NCBI RefSeq assembly: GCF_003710815.1
Contig: NZ_RHHP01000032.1
Span: forward strand, 1-64,000
Reading direction: 5' to 3'
DNA length: 64,000 nucleotides
Source of the DNA: Brevibacillus centrosporus
Lineage (GTDB): Bacteria; Bacillota; Bacilli; Brevibacillales; Brevibacillaceae
Part shown: positions 51,340 to 59,595 of the stretch, piece after piece
Layout: the number at the start of each line of letters is the position of its first letter
Position numbering within the stretch: position 1 is the first letter of the stretch
Made by a program: the position numbers and the translations under genes
Notes under the pieces: generated by a model
Databases searched by the model: none
Seen by the model: only the letters and a program-made list of their open reading frames with translations
What the model was told of the DNA's origin: nothing

Positions 51340-52119
51340 TTATTTTTGGGACTCATTTAGTCGAAATAATCGTCGGGCGTTCTCCGAAGTAATTTCAGCC
51401 ATTTCTTCGTAAGACAAACCCCGAATGTTCGCCATTTCCTCGCAGACGTAACGGACGTAGCCGCTCTCGTTTCGCTTGCCCCGAAAAGGATGCGGCGTGA
51501 GGTAAGGACTGTCCGTCTCGATCAACAATCGATCGAGTGGTACTTTGGCCGCAACCTCTTTTGGCTGCTTGGCATTTTTGAAGGTGAGCGGTCCGCCAAA
51601 GGAGATGTAGAAATTCATGTCCAAGGCGAGCTTTGCCGTTTCCCAGCTGCCGGAGAAGCAGTGCATGATCCCGCCGACATCAGCAGCCTTTTCTTCCCGG
51701 AGTATCGAGATGACGTCCTGATGGGCATCGCGATTGTGGATGATGATCGGCATGTCTACCTTGCGCGCGAGACGAATCTGCTTGCGGAAAACGTCTGCCT
51801 GCACGTCCTTGGGCGACGTATCCCAGTAGTAGTCGAGACCCATTTCTCCCAGTCCTACGACCTTTGGATGACGACTAAGCTTCTCAATCCACTCCAGATG
51901 CTCATCCGTCATATCTTTTGCATCCTGCGGGTGCCAACCGACTACCGCATAAATAAAGTCATGCTTCTCAGCCAGCTCGATGCACGTCGGGATCGTCTCC
52001 GCGTTAAAGCCGATATTGACGATCGTGCTGACCCCGTTTTCCCTGGCACGAGCAATTGTCTCTTCGCGGTCCTCGTCAAATTCCTTGGCATTCAGGTGCG
52101 TATGCGTTTCAAATAACAC
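51340..52119 (-). CDS. tatD: TatD family metal-dependent hydrolase (DNase)
   Basis: A 259-residue TIM-barrel hydrolase. Metal ligands are visible: ETHTHLN (His pair), GEMGLDYYW (Glu), IIHNRDAH (His), HCFSG (His) and ETDSPYLTP (Asp). TatD enzymes act as 3'-5' exonucleases and D-aminoacyl-tRNA deacylase-like hydrolases. It follows metG by 35 bases, as yabD does in B. subtilis. Confidence 0.95.
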   Translation of the reverse strand: MLFETHTHLNAKEFDEDREETIARARENGVSTIVNIGFNAETIPTCIELAEKHDFIYAVVGWHPQDAKDMTDEHLEWIEKLSRHPKVVGLGEMGLDYYWDTSPKDVQADVFRKQIRLARKVDMPIIIHNRDAHQDVISILREEKAADVGGIMHCFSGSWETAKLALDMNFYISFGGPLTFKNAKQPKEVAAKVPLDRLLIETDSPYLTPHPFRGKRNESGYVRYVCEEMANIRGLSYEEMAEITSENARRLFRLNESQK

Positions 52120-52154
52120 GGGTTGATCCTTCCTTTCCTGCTGGATGCGCTCGC

Positions 52155-54185
52155 TTACTTCACGATCGCGCCGTTCGGCATGCTCGGATCTACAGTCGCA
52201 AGTGTCAGCGAATCTCCTGCAGATGCTGCTAGAATCATACCTTGGGACATTTCACCGCGCAGCTTTACTGGCTTTAAGTTCGCGACCACGATGACTTTCT
52301 TCCCAACCATATCTTCCGGCGAGTAGTACTTCGCGATCCCGGAAACGACCTGACGTTTTTCATAGCCCAGATCCAGTTGCAGGATCAGCAGCTTGTCGGC
52401 GTTCGGGTGCTTCGCGCATTCGACTACCTGTGCAACACGCAGCTCTACCTTTCCAAAGTCATCGATGCCGATTTCTTCCTTAGCATCCGCTGGTTTCTCA
52501 GCTGCAGCTGCTTCCGCCGCATTTGCTTGTGTTTCGCTCACACCTGCTCCACCTTCCGTTCCCTCTTGCTTCTTCTTGTTTTCTTCTGCTTGGCGACGCG
52601 CTTCCGCCGTTGACTCGTCGATGAATGCCAGCTCTGCCGCAACATCCAGACGCGGGAAAAGCAGCTCTTTGCGGCTAACCGTACTACCTACAGGCAATCC
52701 GCCCCATGTGCCGGCAGACTCCCAGCTGGTCGCTTGCTCATTTCCTACGATACCGAGTTGATCCCAGATTTTTGCTGGGGCTTTCGTCATGAATGGTTGA
52801 ATGAGAATCGAGCTGATGCGAATGCTCTCTGCCAGGTTGTACATAACGGTTGCCAAACGGCCTTTAGTTTCTTCCGACTTTGCCAGGTTCCAAGGCATGG
52901 TCTCATCGATGTATTTATTGGTCCGTCCCACCAGCTCCCAGATGTGAGCCAGCGCGTTGCTGAAGCGCATTGCTTCCATATGCTCCTCAACCAGACCTTT
53001 TGTTTTCACAGCCAGCTCGATCAAGCTGTCATCCGGCTCTCCCGCAACCTCAGCAGCCGGAATCACACCATCGAAGTATTTCTCGATCATCGTCGCAGTG
53101 CGGCTCAAAAGGTTTCCGATGTCGTTTGCGAGGTCAAAGTTCAATCGTTGGACGAAGGACTCCGGCGTAAAGATGCCGTCTTGACCGAAGTTAATCTCAC
53201 GCAGCAGGAAGTAGCGAACACCATCGGAGCCGTAACGGTCGATCAGAAGCTTCGGATCGATTACGTTTCCTTTGGATTTGGACATTTTGCCATCTGGCAT
53301 CAAGAGCCAGCCGTGACCAAAGATTTGTTTTGGCAGCGGTACATCGAGTGCCATCAACAGAATCGGCCAGTAAATGGTGTGGAAGCGCAAAATGTCTTTT
53401 CCTACCATGTGCACATCCGCAGGCCAGAAACGGCGGTATTTACTGTCATCGTCGCTCAGGTAGCCCAGTGCGGAAATATAGTTGGTCAAAGCATCGATCC
53501 AAACGTAGATCACATGTTCAGGATCGCTTGGCACTTTGATCCCCCAGTCAAATGTGCTGCGAGAGACAGAGAGATCCTGCAGACCTGGCTTGAGGAAGTT
53601 GTTGATCATTTCATTTTTGCGTGTCTCTGGCTGGATGAACTCTGGATTTTCCTCGATGTGCTTGAGCAGTCTGTCCTGGTATTTGGACATGCGGAAGAAG
53701 TAGTTGTTCTCCTTCACCAATTTCACTTCGCGGCCGCAATCTGGGCAAAAATAGCCTTTGTCCGTCTTCGCCTGCGTCTCTGTCCAGAACGCTTCACATG
53801 GCACACAGTAGTAGCCTTCGTATTCGCCCAGGTAAATGTCCCCCTGATCGAGCAGGCGTTGGAACACCTTTTGGACGACTTCCTTGTGGCGCGGCTGCGT
53901 CGTGCGGATGAAATCATCATAAGAAATGTCCAGTCTGTCCCACAGGTCGCGAATCCAGTCCACGACAGGGTCGATGAACTCCAGCGGCTCTTTGCCATCC
54001 TGTGCTGCGCGCTCCTGAAGCTTTTGCCCATGCTCGTCCGTACCCGTCAGGTAGTAGACATCGTACCCACGCAGGCGTTTGTAGCGAGCCACTGCATCAC
54101 AGGCAATCGTGGTGTAGGCATTTCCGATATGCAGCTTGTTACTGGGATAGTAGATCGGTGTGGTGATGTAATATGTTGGTTTCAT
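52155..54185 (-). CDS. metG: methionyl-tRNA synthetase
   Basis: A class Ia synthetase of 676 residues (metS in B. subtilis). HIGH-type LHIGNAY (about 18-24), a Cys4 zinc knuckle (CVPCEAFW ... CPDC, about 127-148) and KMSKSKGN (about 298-305) are present. The C-terminal EMAP/Trbp111-like tRNA-binding domain (about 575-676; LRVAQVVECAKHPNADKLL) follows an Ala/Glu-rich linker. The mRNA has a methionine T-box leader. GGAGGAG precedes ATG 54185. Confidence 0.98.
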   Translation of the reverse strand: MKPTYYITTPIYYPSNKLHIGNAYTTIACDAVARYKRLRGYDVYYLTGTDEHGQKLQERAAQDGKEPLEFIDPVVDWIRDLWDRLDISYDDFIRTTQPRHKEVVQKVFQRLLDQGDIYLGEYEGYYCVPCEAFWTETQAKTDKGYFCPDCGREVKLVKENNYFFRMSKYQDRLLKHIEENPEFIQPETRKNEMINNFLKPGLQDLSVSRSTFDWGIKVPSDPEHVIYVWIDALTNYISALGYLSDDDSKYRRFWPADVHMVGKDILRFHTIYWPILLMALDVPLPKQIFGHGWLLMPDGKMSKSKGNVIDPKLLIDRYGSDGVRYFLLREINFGQDGIFTPESFVQRLNFDLANDIGNLLSRTATMIEKYFDGVIPAAEVAGEPDDSLIELAVKTKGLVEEHMEAMRFSNALAHIWELVGRTNKYIDETMPWNLAKSEETKGRLATVMYNLAESIRISSILIQPFMTKAPAKIWDQLGIVGNEQATSWESAGTWGGLPVGSTVSRKELLFPRLDVAAELAFIDESTAEARRQAEENKKKQEGTEGGAGVSETQANAAEAAAAEKPADAKEEIGIDDFGKVELRVAQVVECAKHPNADKLLILQLDLGYEKRQVVSGIAKYYSPEDMVGKKVIVVANLKPVKLRGEMSQGMILAASAGDSLTLATVDPSMPNGAIVK

Positions 54186-54217
54186 TGCAACAAAACTCCT
54201 CCACTTTACGTTTAGTA

Positions 54218-54297
54218 ATTAGAAAACTTGGCTTCGCCATTCCTATGGCGGAGCCTTAGTTGCCCTTATACTGGATAAGAATCTTATAAATTCTTAA
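54218..54297 (-). repeat. structured intergenic repeat, copy B, within the metG leader
   Basis: The second copy of the element at 4409-4488. It shares TTAGAAAACTTGGCT (54219-54233) and CTTATACTGGATAAG. The terminal hairpin is AAGAAT (54277-54282) with ATTCTT (54290-54295) around the 7-base loop CTTATAA; copy A has AAGGAT/ATCCTT, so one base pair has changed on both sides. The middle forms a larger hairpin, GGCTTCGCCAT with ATGGCGGAGCC. It lies between the T-box terminator and the metG start codon. Confidence 0.7.
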
Positions 54298-54300
54298 CTG

Positions 54301-54598
54301 TATAATAAAAGCCCGCCCCAAAAAATTGGGGCGAGCTCTAACTCGCGGTACCACCCAAACACTCCGTACCCTCACGGCATACGGACTTGGTGAGTCAAGG
54401 TCTGACTCTGCCCGTAACGTGGGCGTTGCGTCGCGGACTACTGGAAACGGCTATCCCGATTCGTGTTCATCGGCGAGACTCTGGGTCCATGTTCAGCTTG
54501 CTCGCTTATACCGGTTTTCAGCTACCCCGGCTCTCTGAAATAAGGAGGTCCACTTACTCTTCCCATCAAGGTCGTTTGCTATGTTTTGGTGCTTTACA
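54301..54598 (-). promoter_or_regulatory. methionine T-box riboswitch of metG
   Basis: A tRNA-sensing leader. Stem I holds AGAGAGCCGGGGTAGCTG and the specifier AUG (54488-54490), flanked as GAAC-AUG-GACC, which matches tRNA-Met. The T-box GGGTGGTACCGCGAG is at 54342-54356. The terminator GAGCTCGCCCC...GGGGCGGGC (54311-54336 core) with a T run follows. Uncharged tRNA-Met should stabilise the antiterminator and raise metG expression. Confidence 0.95.
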
Positions 54599-54604
54599 CC
54601 CTCT

Positions 54605-54632
54605 ATTGTACACGACCAACCTGTTTTGTAAA
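54605..54632 (-). promoter_or_regulatory. sigma-A promoter of the metG T-box transcript
   Basis: -35 TTTACA (54627-54632) and -10 TACAAT (54605-54610), spacing 16. Start near 54598. Confidence 0.7.
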
Positions 54633-54707
54633 CCTCCCTCACCCTGCTTTCTCCAGAAAAAGGGCCTTAGTAGGAATTAAAGGGAAAACAGTGAAATAAC
54701 GGTGATT

Positions 54708-54737
54708 ATGTCGAATGTACAAACGATAATTCGACAT
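54708..54737. promoter_or_regulatory. inverted pair of Spo0A-box cores between metG and abrB
   Basis: ATGTCGAAT (54708-54716) and ATTCGACAT (54729-54737) form a perfect 9-base inverted repeat with a 12-base centre. Each arm holds the 0A-box core TGTCGAA. It lies about 110 bases upstream of the metG start and about 180 upstream of the abrB start. Confidence 0.5.
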
Positions 54738-54884
54738 GAACCGACTATAGGCTAGGCGAAAACTTCCAGTAAATTTTATCCAATTATTTTTACATAACAT
54801 TTCCATATTGGAGAAAAACGTTGCTACAACAGTGTTTTCATTTTCAAAAAAAACTTTTGTTTTCAAAGAATTGTAAATGCTAGG

Positions 54885-54913
54885 TTGACACCTTTGGGAA
54901 TCGCTGGTATGAT
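54885..54913 (+). promoter_or_regulatory. sigma-A promoter of abrB
   Basis: -35 TTGACA (54885-54890), -10 TATGAT (54908-54913), spacing 17. Start near 54920. Confidence 0.88.
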
Positions 54914-54928
54914 GTTTTCAACAGAAAA

Positions 54929-54945
54929 TGTCGAATATTGACGAT
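54929..54945 (+). promoter_or_regulatory. Spo0A boxes of abrB
   Basis: TGTCGAA (54929-54935) and TGACGAT (54939-54945) lie just after the transcription start, in the same order and spacing type as the two 0A boxes through which Spo0A represses abrB in B. subtilis. Confidence 0.75.
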
Positions 54946-55004
54946 AAATGGTTTCCGTTGAACAATAGCATCGACATGTCCATATTTGGGAGGAGAAATC
55001 ACTA

Positions 55005-55256
55005 ATGATGAAATCAACAGGTATTGTTCGGAAAGTGGACGAGTTGGGCCGCGTGGTAATCCCAATCGAATTGCGCCGCACGCTGGGTATCGCAGAAAAA
55101 GATGCTTTGGAAATCTACGTTGACGGTGAGCGCATCATCCTGAAAAAATACGAGCCTGCTTGCATTTTCTGTGGTAATGCAGATAAAGTATCTCACTTTA
55201 AAGGTAAAATCGTTTGCCAAGACTGCCTGTCCGAAATGCCAGTCGTAAAACGATAA
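55005..55256 (+). CDS. abrB: transition-state regulator AbrB
   Basis: An 83-residue AbrB-family DNA-binding protein. The N-terminal 52 residues (STGIVRKVDELGRVVIPIEL) are almost the same as B. subtilis AbrB. The C-terminal part is different: CIFCGN and CQDC make a compact four-Cys, zinc-ribbon-like end in place of the helical B. subtilis multimerisation domain. This form is common in other Bacilli and Clostridia. It has its own promoter with Spo0A boxes and is divergent from metG. In B. subtilis AbrB holds back sporulation and stationary-phase genes during growth. Confidence 0.95.
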   Translation: MMKSTGIVRKVDELGRVVIPIELRRTLGIAEKDALEIYVDGERIILKKYEPACIFCGNADKVSHFKGKIVCQDCLSEMPVVKR

Positions 55257-55278
55257 CTTTCTCTCTTTTACATATGTT

Positions 55279-55314
55279 GAGCCTTTTGGGGACAAGCCCC
55301 GAGAGGCTCTTTTT
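55279..55314 (+). terminator. terminator of abrB
   Basis: GAGCCT (55279-55284) pairs with AGGCTC (55304-55309), with an inner GGG/CCC stem, and TTTTT follows. Confidence 0.88.
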
Positions 55315-55357
55315 GCTTTTGTGCCGGATGTGTAAATAGAATCGCCTATTTGGATGC

Positions 55358-55385
55358 AAAAAAACTGGCCGTAAAAGCCAGCCAG
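55358..55385 (-). terminator. terminator of rsmI
   Basis: On the minus strand CTGGC (55381-55385) pairs with GCCAG (55365-55369), and TTTTTTT follows. Confidence 0.7.
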
Positions 55386-55387
55386 CT

Positions 55388-56275
55388 CTAATCTTCGTCT
55401 TGTTCACGATGGTACTCGTTGTACACATCTCGTTTGGAGACACCGCGATCATCCGCAGCCTGCTTGATCGCATCCTTTTTGCTCAATCCCTGCTCACAGT
55501 ACTGGTCGACGTGCTGGGTGACACTGAGCTCTTGCCACCACAAATCTTCCTCCTCTTCCTCGAGAGGACCTGTGTAGCCTTCCACAATCAAGCAAAACTC
55601 TCCTCGCGCTTCTCCTTCACGCAGCCACTCAATCAGTTCATCAAGCGTGCCCCGCACAAATTCCTCATAGCGCTTGGTCAGCTCTCTCGCCAGCACTGCC
55701 CGACGATTGCCCCATGCATCCCGAATAGCCACCAGTGTTTTGTCAATCCGATGCGGAGCTTCATAGAAGATGAGCGTTTCCTGATACTTTTTCAACCGCT
55801 CCAGCTCTTCGCGGCGCTCCTTGTTTTCTCTGCCCATAAACCCGCAAAATACAAAGCGATCTGTCGGCAGTCCTGATGCGATCAATGCCGTTAACCCAGC
55901 ATTTGCTCCAGGAACCGGGATCACCGGATAACCAGCTGCTGTCGCATCGCGAACCAGATCAGCTCCCGGGTCTGATATCGCCGGCAGCCCAGCATCGCTG
56001 ACTAGTGCGATCTGCTTTCCTTCTGCCAGCCACTGCAAGAGACCATTTCCGCTCGCTTCCTTATTATGCTCGTGATAGCTGACCGTTCGCTTGTCGATAT
56101 GAAAATGGTTAAGCAGCTTTCGCGTCTGCCGTGTATCCTCACAAGCAATCACATCGACAGAGCGCAGCGTTTCCAGGCAACGGACCGTGATATCATCCAA
56201 ATTTCCAATCGGTGTCGCCACCAGATAGAGGACACCGGCCTGCTCGGACGAAAAGCTACGCTGGATATTCACCAT
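55388..56275 (-). CDS. rsmI: 16S rRNA (cytidine-2'-O)-methyltransferase
   Basis: RsmI methylates C1402 of 16S rRNA. The 295-residue tetrapyrrole-methylase-fold protein shows LYLVATPIGNLDDITVR, EDTRQTRKLL, SDAGLPAISDPG and FYEAPHR. I start at ATG 56275 (AGAGG upstream). The start overlaps the end of the GIY-YIG gene by 20 bases. Confidence 0.96.
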   Translation of the reverse strand: MVNIQRSFSSEQAGVLYLVATPIGNLDDITVRCLETLRSVDVIACEDTRQTRKLLNHFHIDKRTVSYHEHNKEASGNGLLQWLAEGKQIALVSDAGLPAISDPGADLVRDATAAGYPVIPVPGANAGLTALIASGLPTDRFVFCGFMGRENKERREELERLKKYQETLIFYEAPHRIDKTLVAIRDAWGNRRAVLARELTKRYEEFVRGTLDELIEWLREGEARGEFCLIVEGYTGPLEEEEEDLWWQELSVTQHVDQYCEQGLSKKDAIKQAADDRGVSKRDVYNEYHREQDED

Positions 56276-56570
56276 GAGGTCCCTCTCCAATCAATTCTTC
56301 TTTTTTCGGGCGGGAGAGCCGCTTGATTCCTTCCTCTCTCCTCAGCCCCCAGGAGCGGTCTGTCCCTTCTTCCCAATACAGCAATTCGACAGGTCCGCGT
56401 CCACGGGTGTATTTGGCTCCTTTGCCTTCGTTATGTGCTCGCAGTCGTCTTGGCAGCTCGGTTGTGTAGCCTGTGTAAAGACTCCCGTCCGCACAAGACA
56501 AAATATAAACAAAGTGGCCTTTATGCGAGGGAATCGCGTCTTCCGAAATAGACTTCCTGCAGCTCTTCAC
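56256..56570 (-). CDS. yazA: GIY-YIG domain protein YazA
   Basis: A 104-residue small GIY-YIG nuclease-fold protein of the UPF0213 group: FVYILSCADGSLYTGYTTEL is the GIY-YIG core (here VYI...YTGY), followed by GPVELLYWEE and a KRLSRPKKEELI helix. Activity is unknown. I propose GTG 56570 with GAGAGG 6 bases before, inside the end of the methyltransferase gene; a longer frame is open to 56597. Confidence 0.88.
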   Translation of the reverse strand: MKSCRKSISEDAIPSHKGHFVYILSCADGSLYTGYTTELPRRLRAHNEGKGAKYTRGRGPVELLYWEEGTDRSWGLRREEGIKRLSRPKKEELIGEGPHGEYPA

Positions 56571-57288
56571 AGTATTCCTCTCCATTTTCATAGACAATCA
56601 ACGGTGGCTGGATCCGCAGCTCCGGCTTGCCTCCCCGCATCCCTTCTATTAATACCATGTTGGGCTCAGCGTCGCGGCGAGGATACACGAGGCGCATCCG
56701 CTTCGGCTCGATTCCGTACTGGCGCATCAACGTAATGATCTCAATCAGACGCGTCGAACGGTGTACCATCGCGAGCTTTCCTCCGTTTTTCAGCAGCTGG
56801 CTGCCTACACGAATCACGTCTTCCAGAGAGAGCATGATTTCGTGACGGGCGATGGCAAAATGCTCACTGATATTTTTCTCCCCACTGGTGGCCGGCATAT
56901 AGGGCGGATTGCAGGTGATCACGTCAAACTTCGCATGACCGAAGCGCTCCACCGCCTCCTTTACATCTCCGTGGTGCATGGTGATGCGCCCTTCCAGCTG
57001 GTTCAGCGCTACATTGCGGCTCGCCATGCTGAACAATCGCTCCTGAATTTCGATTCCTTCAAAAGAGGCTTCTGGTGTCCTGGTCGTCATAATGAGCGGA
57101 ATCGCCCCGTTGCCTGTGCAAAAGTCTAGGATACGCCCTCTTTTTGGCGCCGAAGCAAAGCGAGCGAGCAGGACAGCGTCCATAGAAAAACAGAACACTT
57201 CATGGCTCTGAATAATTTTCATTTCGTGCGTCAGCAAATCATCGATGCGCTCTGATTCGAAGAGCGGCACATTGGTGACTGGTTCCAT
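56521..57288 (-). CDS. yabB: tRNA1(Val) A37 N6-methyltransferase family protein (YabB)
   Basis: A 255-residue SAM-dependent methyltransferase. SAM motif ILDFCTGNGAIPLIM (about 53-67), acidic GIEIQ and catalytic NPPYMP (about 126-131) are those of N6-adenine methylases. Its E. coli relative TrmN6 modifies A37 of tRNA-Val. It overlaps yazA. A strong terminator separates it from yabA, so it probably has its own promoter. Confidence 0.9.
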   Translation of the reverse strand: MEPVTNVPLFESERIDDLLTHEMKIIQSHEVFCFSMDAVLLARFASAPKRGRILDFCTGNGAIPLIMTTRTPEASFEGIEIQERLFSMASRNVALNQLEGRITMHHGDVKEAVERFGHAKFDVITCNPPYMPATSGEKNISEHFAIARHEIMLSLEDVIRVGSQLLKNGGKLAMVHRSTRLIEIITLMRQYGIEPKRMRLVYPRRDAEPNMVLIEGMRGGKPELRIQPPLIVYENGEEYCEELQEVYFGRRDSLA

Positions 57289-57323
57289 CCGTTGTTCATA
57301 ACCCCTTTGGTTTACTCATGTAT

Positions 57324-57357
57324 AAAAGCGACCTGACACATGGCCCAGGTCGCTTTT
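57324..57357 (-). terminator. terminator of yabA
   Basis: AAAAGCGACCTG (57324-57335) pairs perfectly with CAGGTCGCTTTT (57346-57357) around 10 bases. Confidence 0.9.
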
Positions 57358-57380
57358 TCATCCGGCTATTGGTACACCGC

Positions 57381-57752
57381 TTATTTTTGAGGGCCTCCGC
57401 TTAAAAACGACAAGCAGAATAAACAATCGCCTTCTTTACGCAAGCTGCCAAAATGCACATTGCAGATATGAAACCCTTCTGCGTAGAGACGAGCAAGATT
57501 GTCGTATCCTTCTCCGACCACTGCCTTCTTGGCCTTCTCTTGTGCCACTGGGCGCGTTCCCTTTTGCTTCGGTGAAGTGCTTGTCTTTTTTCTGTCTAGT
57601 CGGTTGCGAAGGTGCTGGTTTTCAACGAGTAATTGGGCGTTTTCCTCCATCAAAACTACGATGACGTCTTTCAACTCACCGATTTCTTTGTAAAGGTCCC
57701 CAATTCGTTCTTCAATGCTCGCCATCTTGACGAAGATTTCCCGTTTGTCCAC
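57381..57752 (-). CDS. yabA: replication initiation control protein YabA
   Basis: A 123-residue regulator that binds DnaA and DnaN and limits initiation. The N-terminal leucine-rich coiled coil (about 8-55, IGDLYKEIGELKDVIVVLMEE) makes a tetramer. The C-terminal zinc-binding domain has HICNVHFG and CLFC (His/Cys ligands). A Lys/Pro-rich linker joins them. Confidence 0.95.
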   Translation of the reverse strand: MDKREIFVKMASIEERIGDLYKEIGELKDVIVVLMEENAQLLVENQHLRNRLDRKKTSTSPKQKGTRPVAQEKAKKAVVGEGYDNLARLYAEGFHICNVHFGSLRKEGDCLFCLSFLSGGPQK

Positions 57753-57780
57753 TCGCTCACCTCTCCCCTACTCCCATCTT

Positions 57781-58596
57781 TTATTCAAAAGTGGGAAGCC
57801 CTATCGCAATCTCATCTAGTCCAAACTCTGTGATCTTTTTATCGATCGAAAGCTCTACTTGAACGGATTGGTCGAGTACATTCACGGATACGACGCGTCC
57901 GTTCCCCATCGGGGTGCTTACGACTTTTCCGATGTCAGGCATCTCATCGCGCGTACTCTCGTAGTTGTCGTTCTCGTATTTTAAACAGCACATCAATCTG
58001 CCGCAAAGCCCGGAGATCTTCGCTGGATTCAACGAAAGGTTTTGGTCCTTGGCCATTTTAATCGAAACGGGCTCAAAATCGCCAAGGAATGTAGAACAGC
58101 AAAGCAATCGTCCACAGGGCCCGATACCGCCAAGCATTTTCGCTTCATCGCGAACGCCGATCTGGCGAAGCTCGATGCGGGTACGGAATACGGACGCCAA
58201 ATCTTTAACCAGCTCACGAAAATCAACGCGTCCATCTGCCGTAAAGTAAAAGATGATCTTGTTGCGGTCGAATGTGTACTCCACATCAACCAGCTTCATG
58301 TCCAGTTTGTGCTCCTTGATTTTGGTCTGACAGACGGAAAATGCATTCTTGGCGGCCTGCTTGTTTTCGTCCACCTGCTTGGCATCCTTGTCGTCAGCGA
58401 CCCGAATCACTTTCTTCAGCGGCAATACCACATCGGAATCCGCTACCTGCTTTTTTCCGATGACAACCTTGCCGTATTCGACTCCTCGCGCTGTTTCCAC
58501 GATGACGGTACAATCTTTCTCGATTGGCAGTCGGTCAGGGTCGAAGTAATATATTTTGCCCGCTTTTTTAAAGCGGACTCCAACAACCTCGTACAA
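57781..58596 (-). CDS. ricT: RicT (YaaT), PSP1-domain regulator of RNA processing and sporulation
   Basis: RicT forms with RicA and RicF an iron-sulfur complex that steers RNase Y and the phosphorelay. The 271 residues match the family. Cys-rich signatures GPCGRLLCC and GLCGRLMCC (about 166-205) carry the cluster ligands. It begins 3 bases after the holB stop and precedes yabA by 28 bases. Confidence 0.95.
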   Translation of the reverse strand: MYEVVGVRFKKAGKIYYFDPDRLPIEKDCTVIVETARGVEYGKVVIGKKQVADSDVVLPLKKVIRVADDKDAKQVDENKQAAKNAFSVCQTKIKEHKLDMKLVDVEYTFDRNKIIFYFTADGRVDFRELVKDLASVFRTRIELRQIGVRDEAKMLGGIGPCGRLLCCSTFLGDFEPVSIKMAKDQNLSLNPAKISGLCGRLMCCLKYENDNYESTRDEMPDIGKVVSTPMGNGRVVSVNVLDQSVQVELSIDKKITEFGLDEIAIGLPTFE

Positions 58597-58598
58597 GG

Positions 58599-59579
58599 TT
58601 ATCCCTCCTGGATTTGAAGAACCAACCGCTCAAGAGCCAACTGTGCGTTGGCATTTCGCTCTATCCGATTTTTCGTTTCCATGACCAAATCTATCCCGTG
58701 CAAGAGCTCAGCTTTTGTCCATACCAGTGCTTGTCCTTGCAGCACATCCTGTTGGTCGCTGTTAATGAGATGGGCATGCCTGCCTACTTGCACATACAGG
58801 ATATCGCGCAGCCAAAGGATGAGCAAATCTAAAAAGAGGGGTAGTTCCTCTTTAATTTTGTCGCTCTTTTGCAACATATCATGGATGGTAAAAAGCGCAG
58901 ACGAATTGCGTTGTTTGCACTCCTCAATCAATTGTATCACTAGATTTCTCAGCTGTGCAAACGATTCTGATTGGCTGAGCACCTTGGCCTCTTCCATATT
59001 TGTCGTAATATGGGAAGCAACCTGTGCCATGCCTGCCAAAACGCCTTCTCTTCGCAGTTCTACGGCGATTGCTTCTGCAGAAAGTGGGGAAAATTGTACG
59101 ATTTGGCAACGCGACAAAATCGTAGGGAGCATCGCATGACTGTGCTCGGTAAGCAGCAAGGCCAGCACACCAGCTGGCGGCTCCTCCAAAAACTTGAGCA
59201 AGCTGTTGGCTGCCTGTGTCGTCATTTTATCGACATGCTCAATAATGTACACCTTGTGCTGAGATTCTACGGCTCGCATCGCCATTTCCTTTTGCAAGGC
59301 ACGGATCTGGTCGATTTTAATAGAAGCTCCATCTGGCGTAATGAACAGCACATCGGGATGGTTGCCTCCCTCGATGCGTCTGCATGTAAGACAGGCCCCG
59401 CAGGCGTCAGCCTCCCTCTCCGGACAAAACAGGGATTTCGCCAGATGCAGGGCCATCTGCTTTTTGCCCGCGCCCTTGGGACCAGCCAGCAAGTAAGCAT
59501 GTGCCAGTCGTTCGTTGCGGAGGCTATGGTACAGCAGCTCGGATGCTCGAGGCTGCTGGGAAAATTGTGTCCATGTCAT
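58599..59579 (-). CDS. holB: DNA polymerase III delta' subunit
   Basis: A 326-residue clamp-loader subunit. The P-loop is degenerate (GPKGAGKKQ, ending KK instead of KT), as in other delta' proteins that do not hydrolyse ATP. A zinc module CPEREADACGACLTC (four Cys) and the SRC motif (LSRCQIV) are visible. I start at ATG 59579, 9 bases after AGGTG. It lies between yaaR and ricT as usual. Confidence 0.95.
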   Translation of the reverse strand: MTWTQFSQQPRASELLYHSLRNERLAHAYLLAGPKGAGKKQMALHLAKSLFCPEREADACGACLTCRRIEGGNHPDVLFITPDGASIKIDQIRALQKEMAMRAVESQHKVYIIEHVDKMTTQAANSLLKFLEEPPAGVLALLLTEHSHAMLPTILSRCQIVQFSPLSAEAIAVELRREGVLAGMAQVASHITTNMEEAKVLSQSESFAQLRNLVIQLIEECKQRNSSALFTIHDMLQKSDKIKEELPLFLDLLILWLRDILYVQVGRHAHLINSDQQDVLQGQALVWTKAELLHGIDLVMETKNRIERNANAQLALERLVLQIQEG

Positions 59580-59595
59580 GTTTCTCAACACCTAA

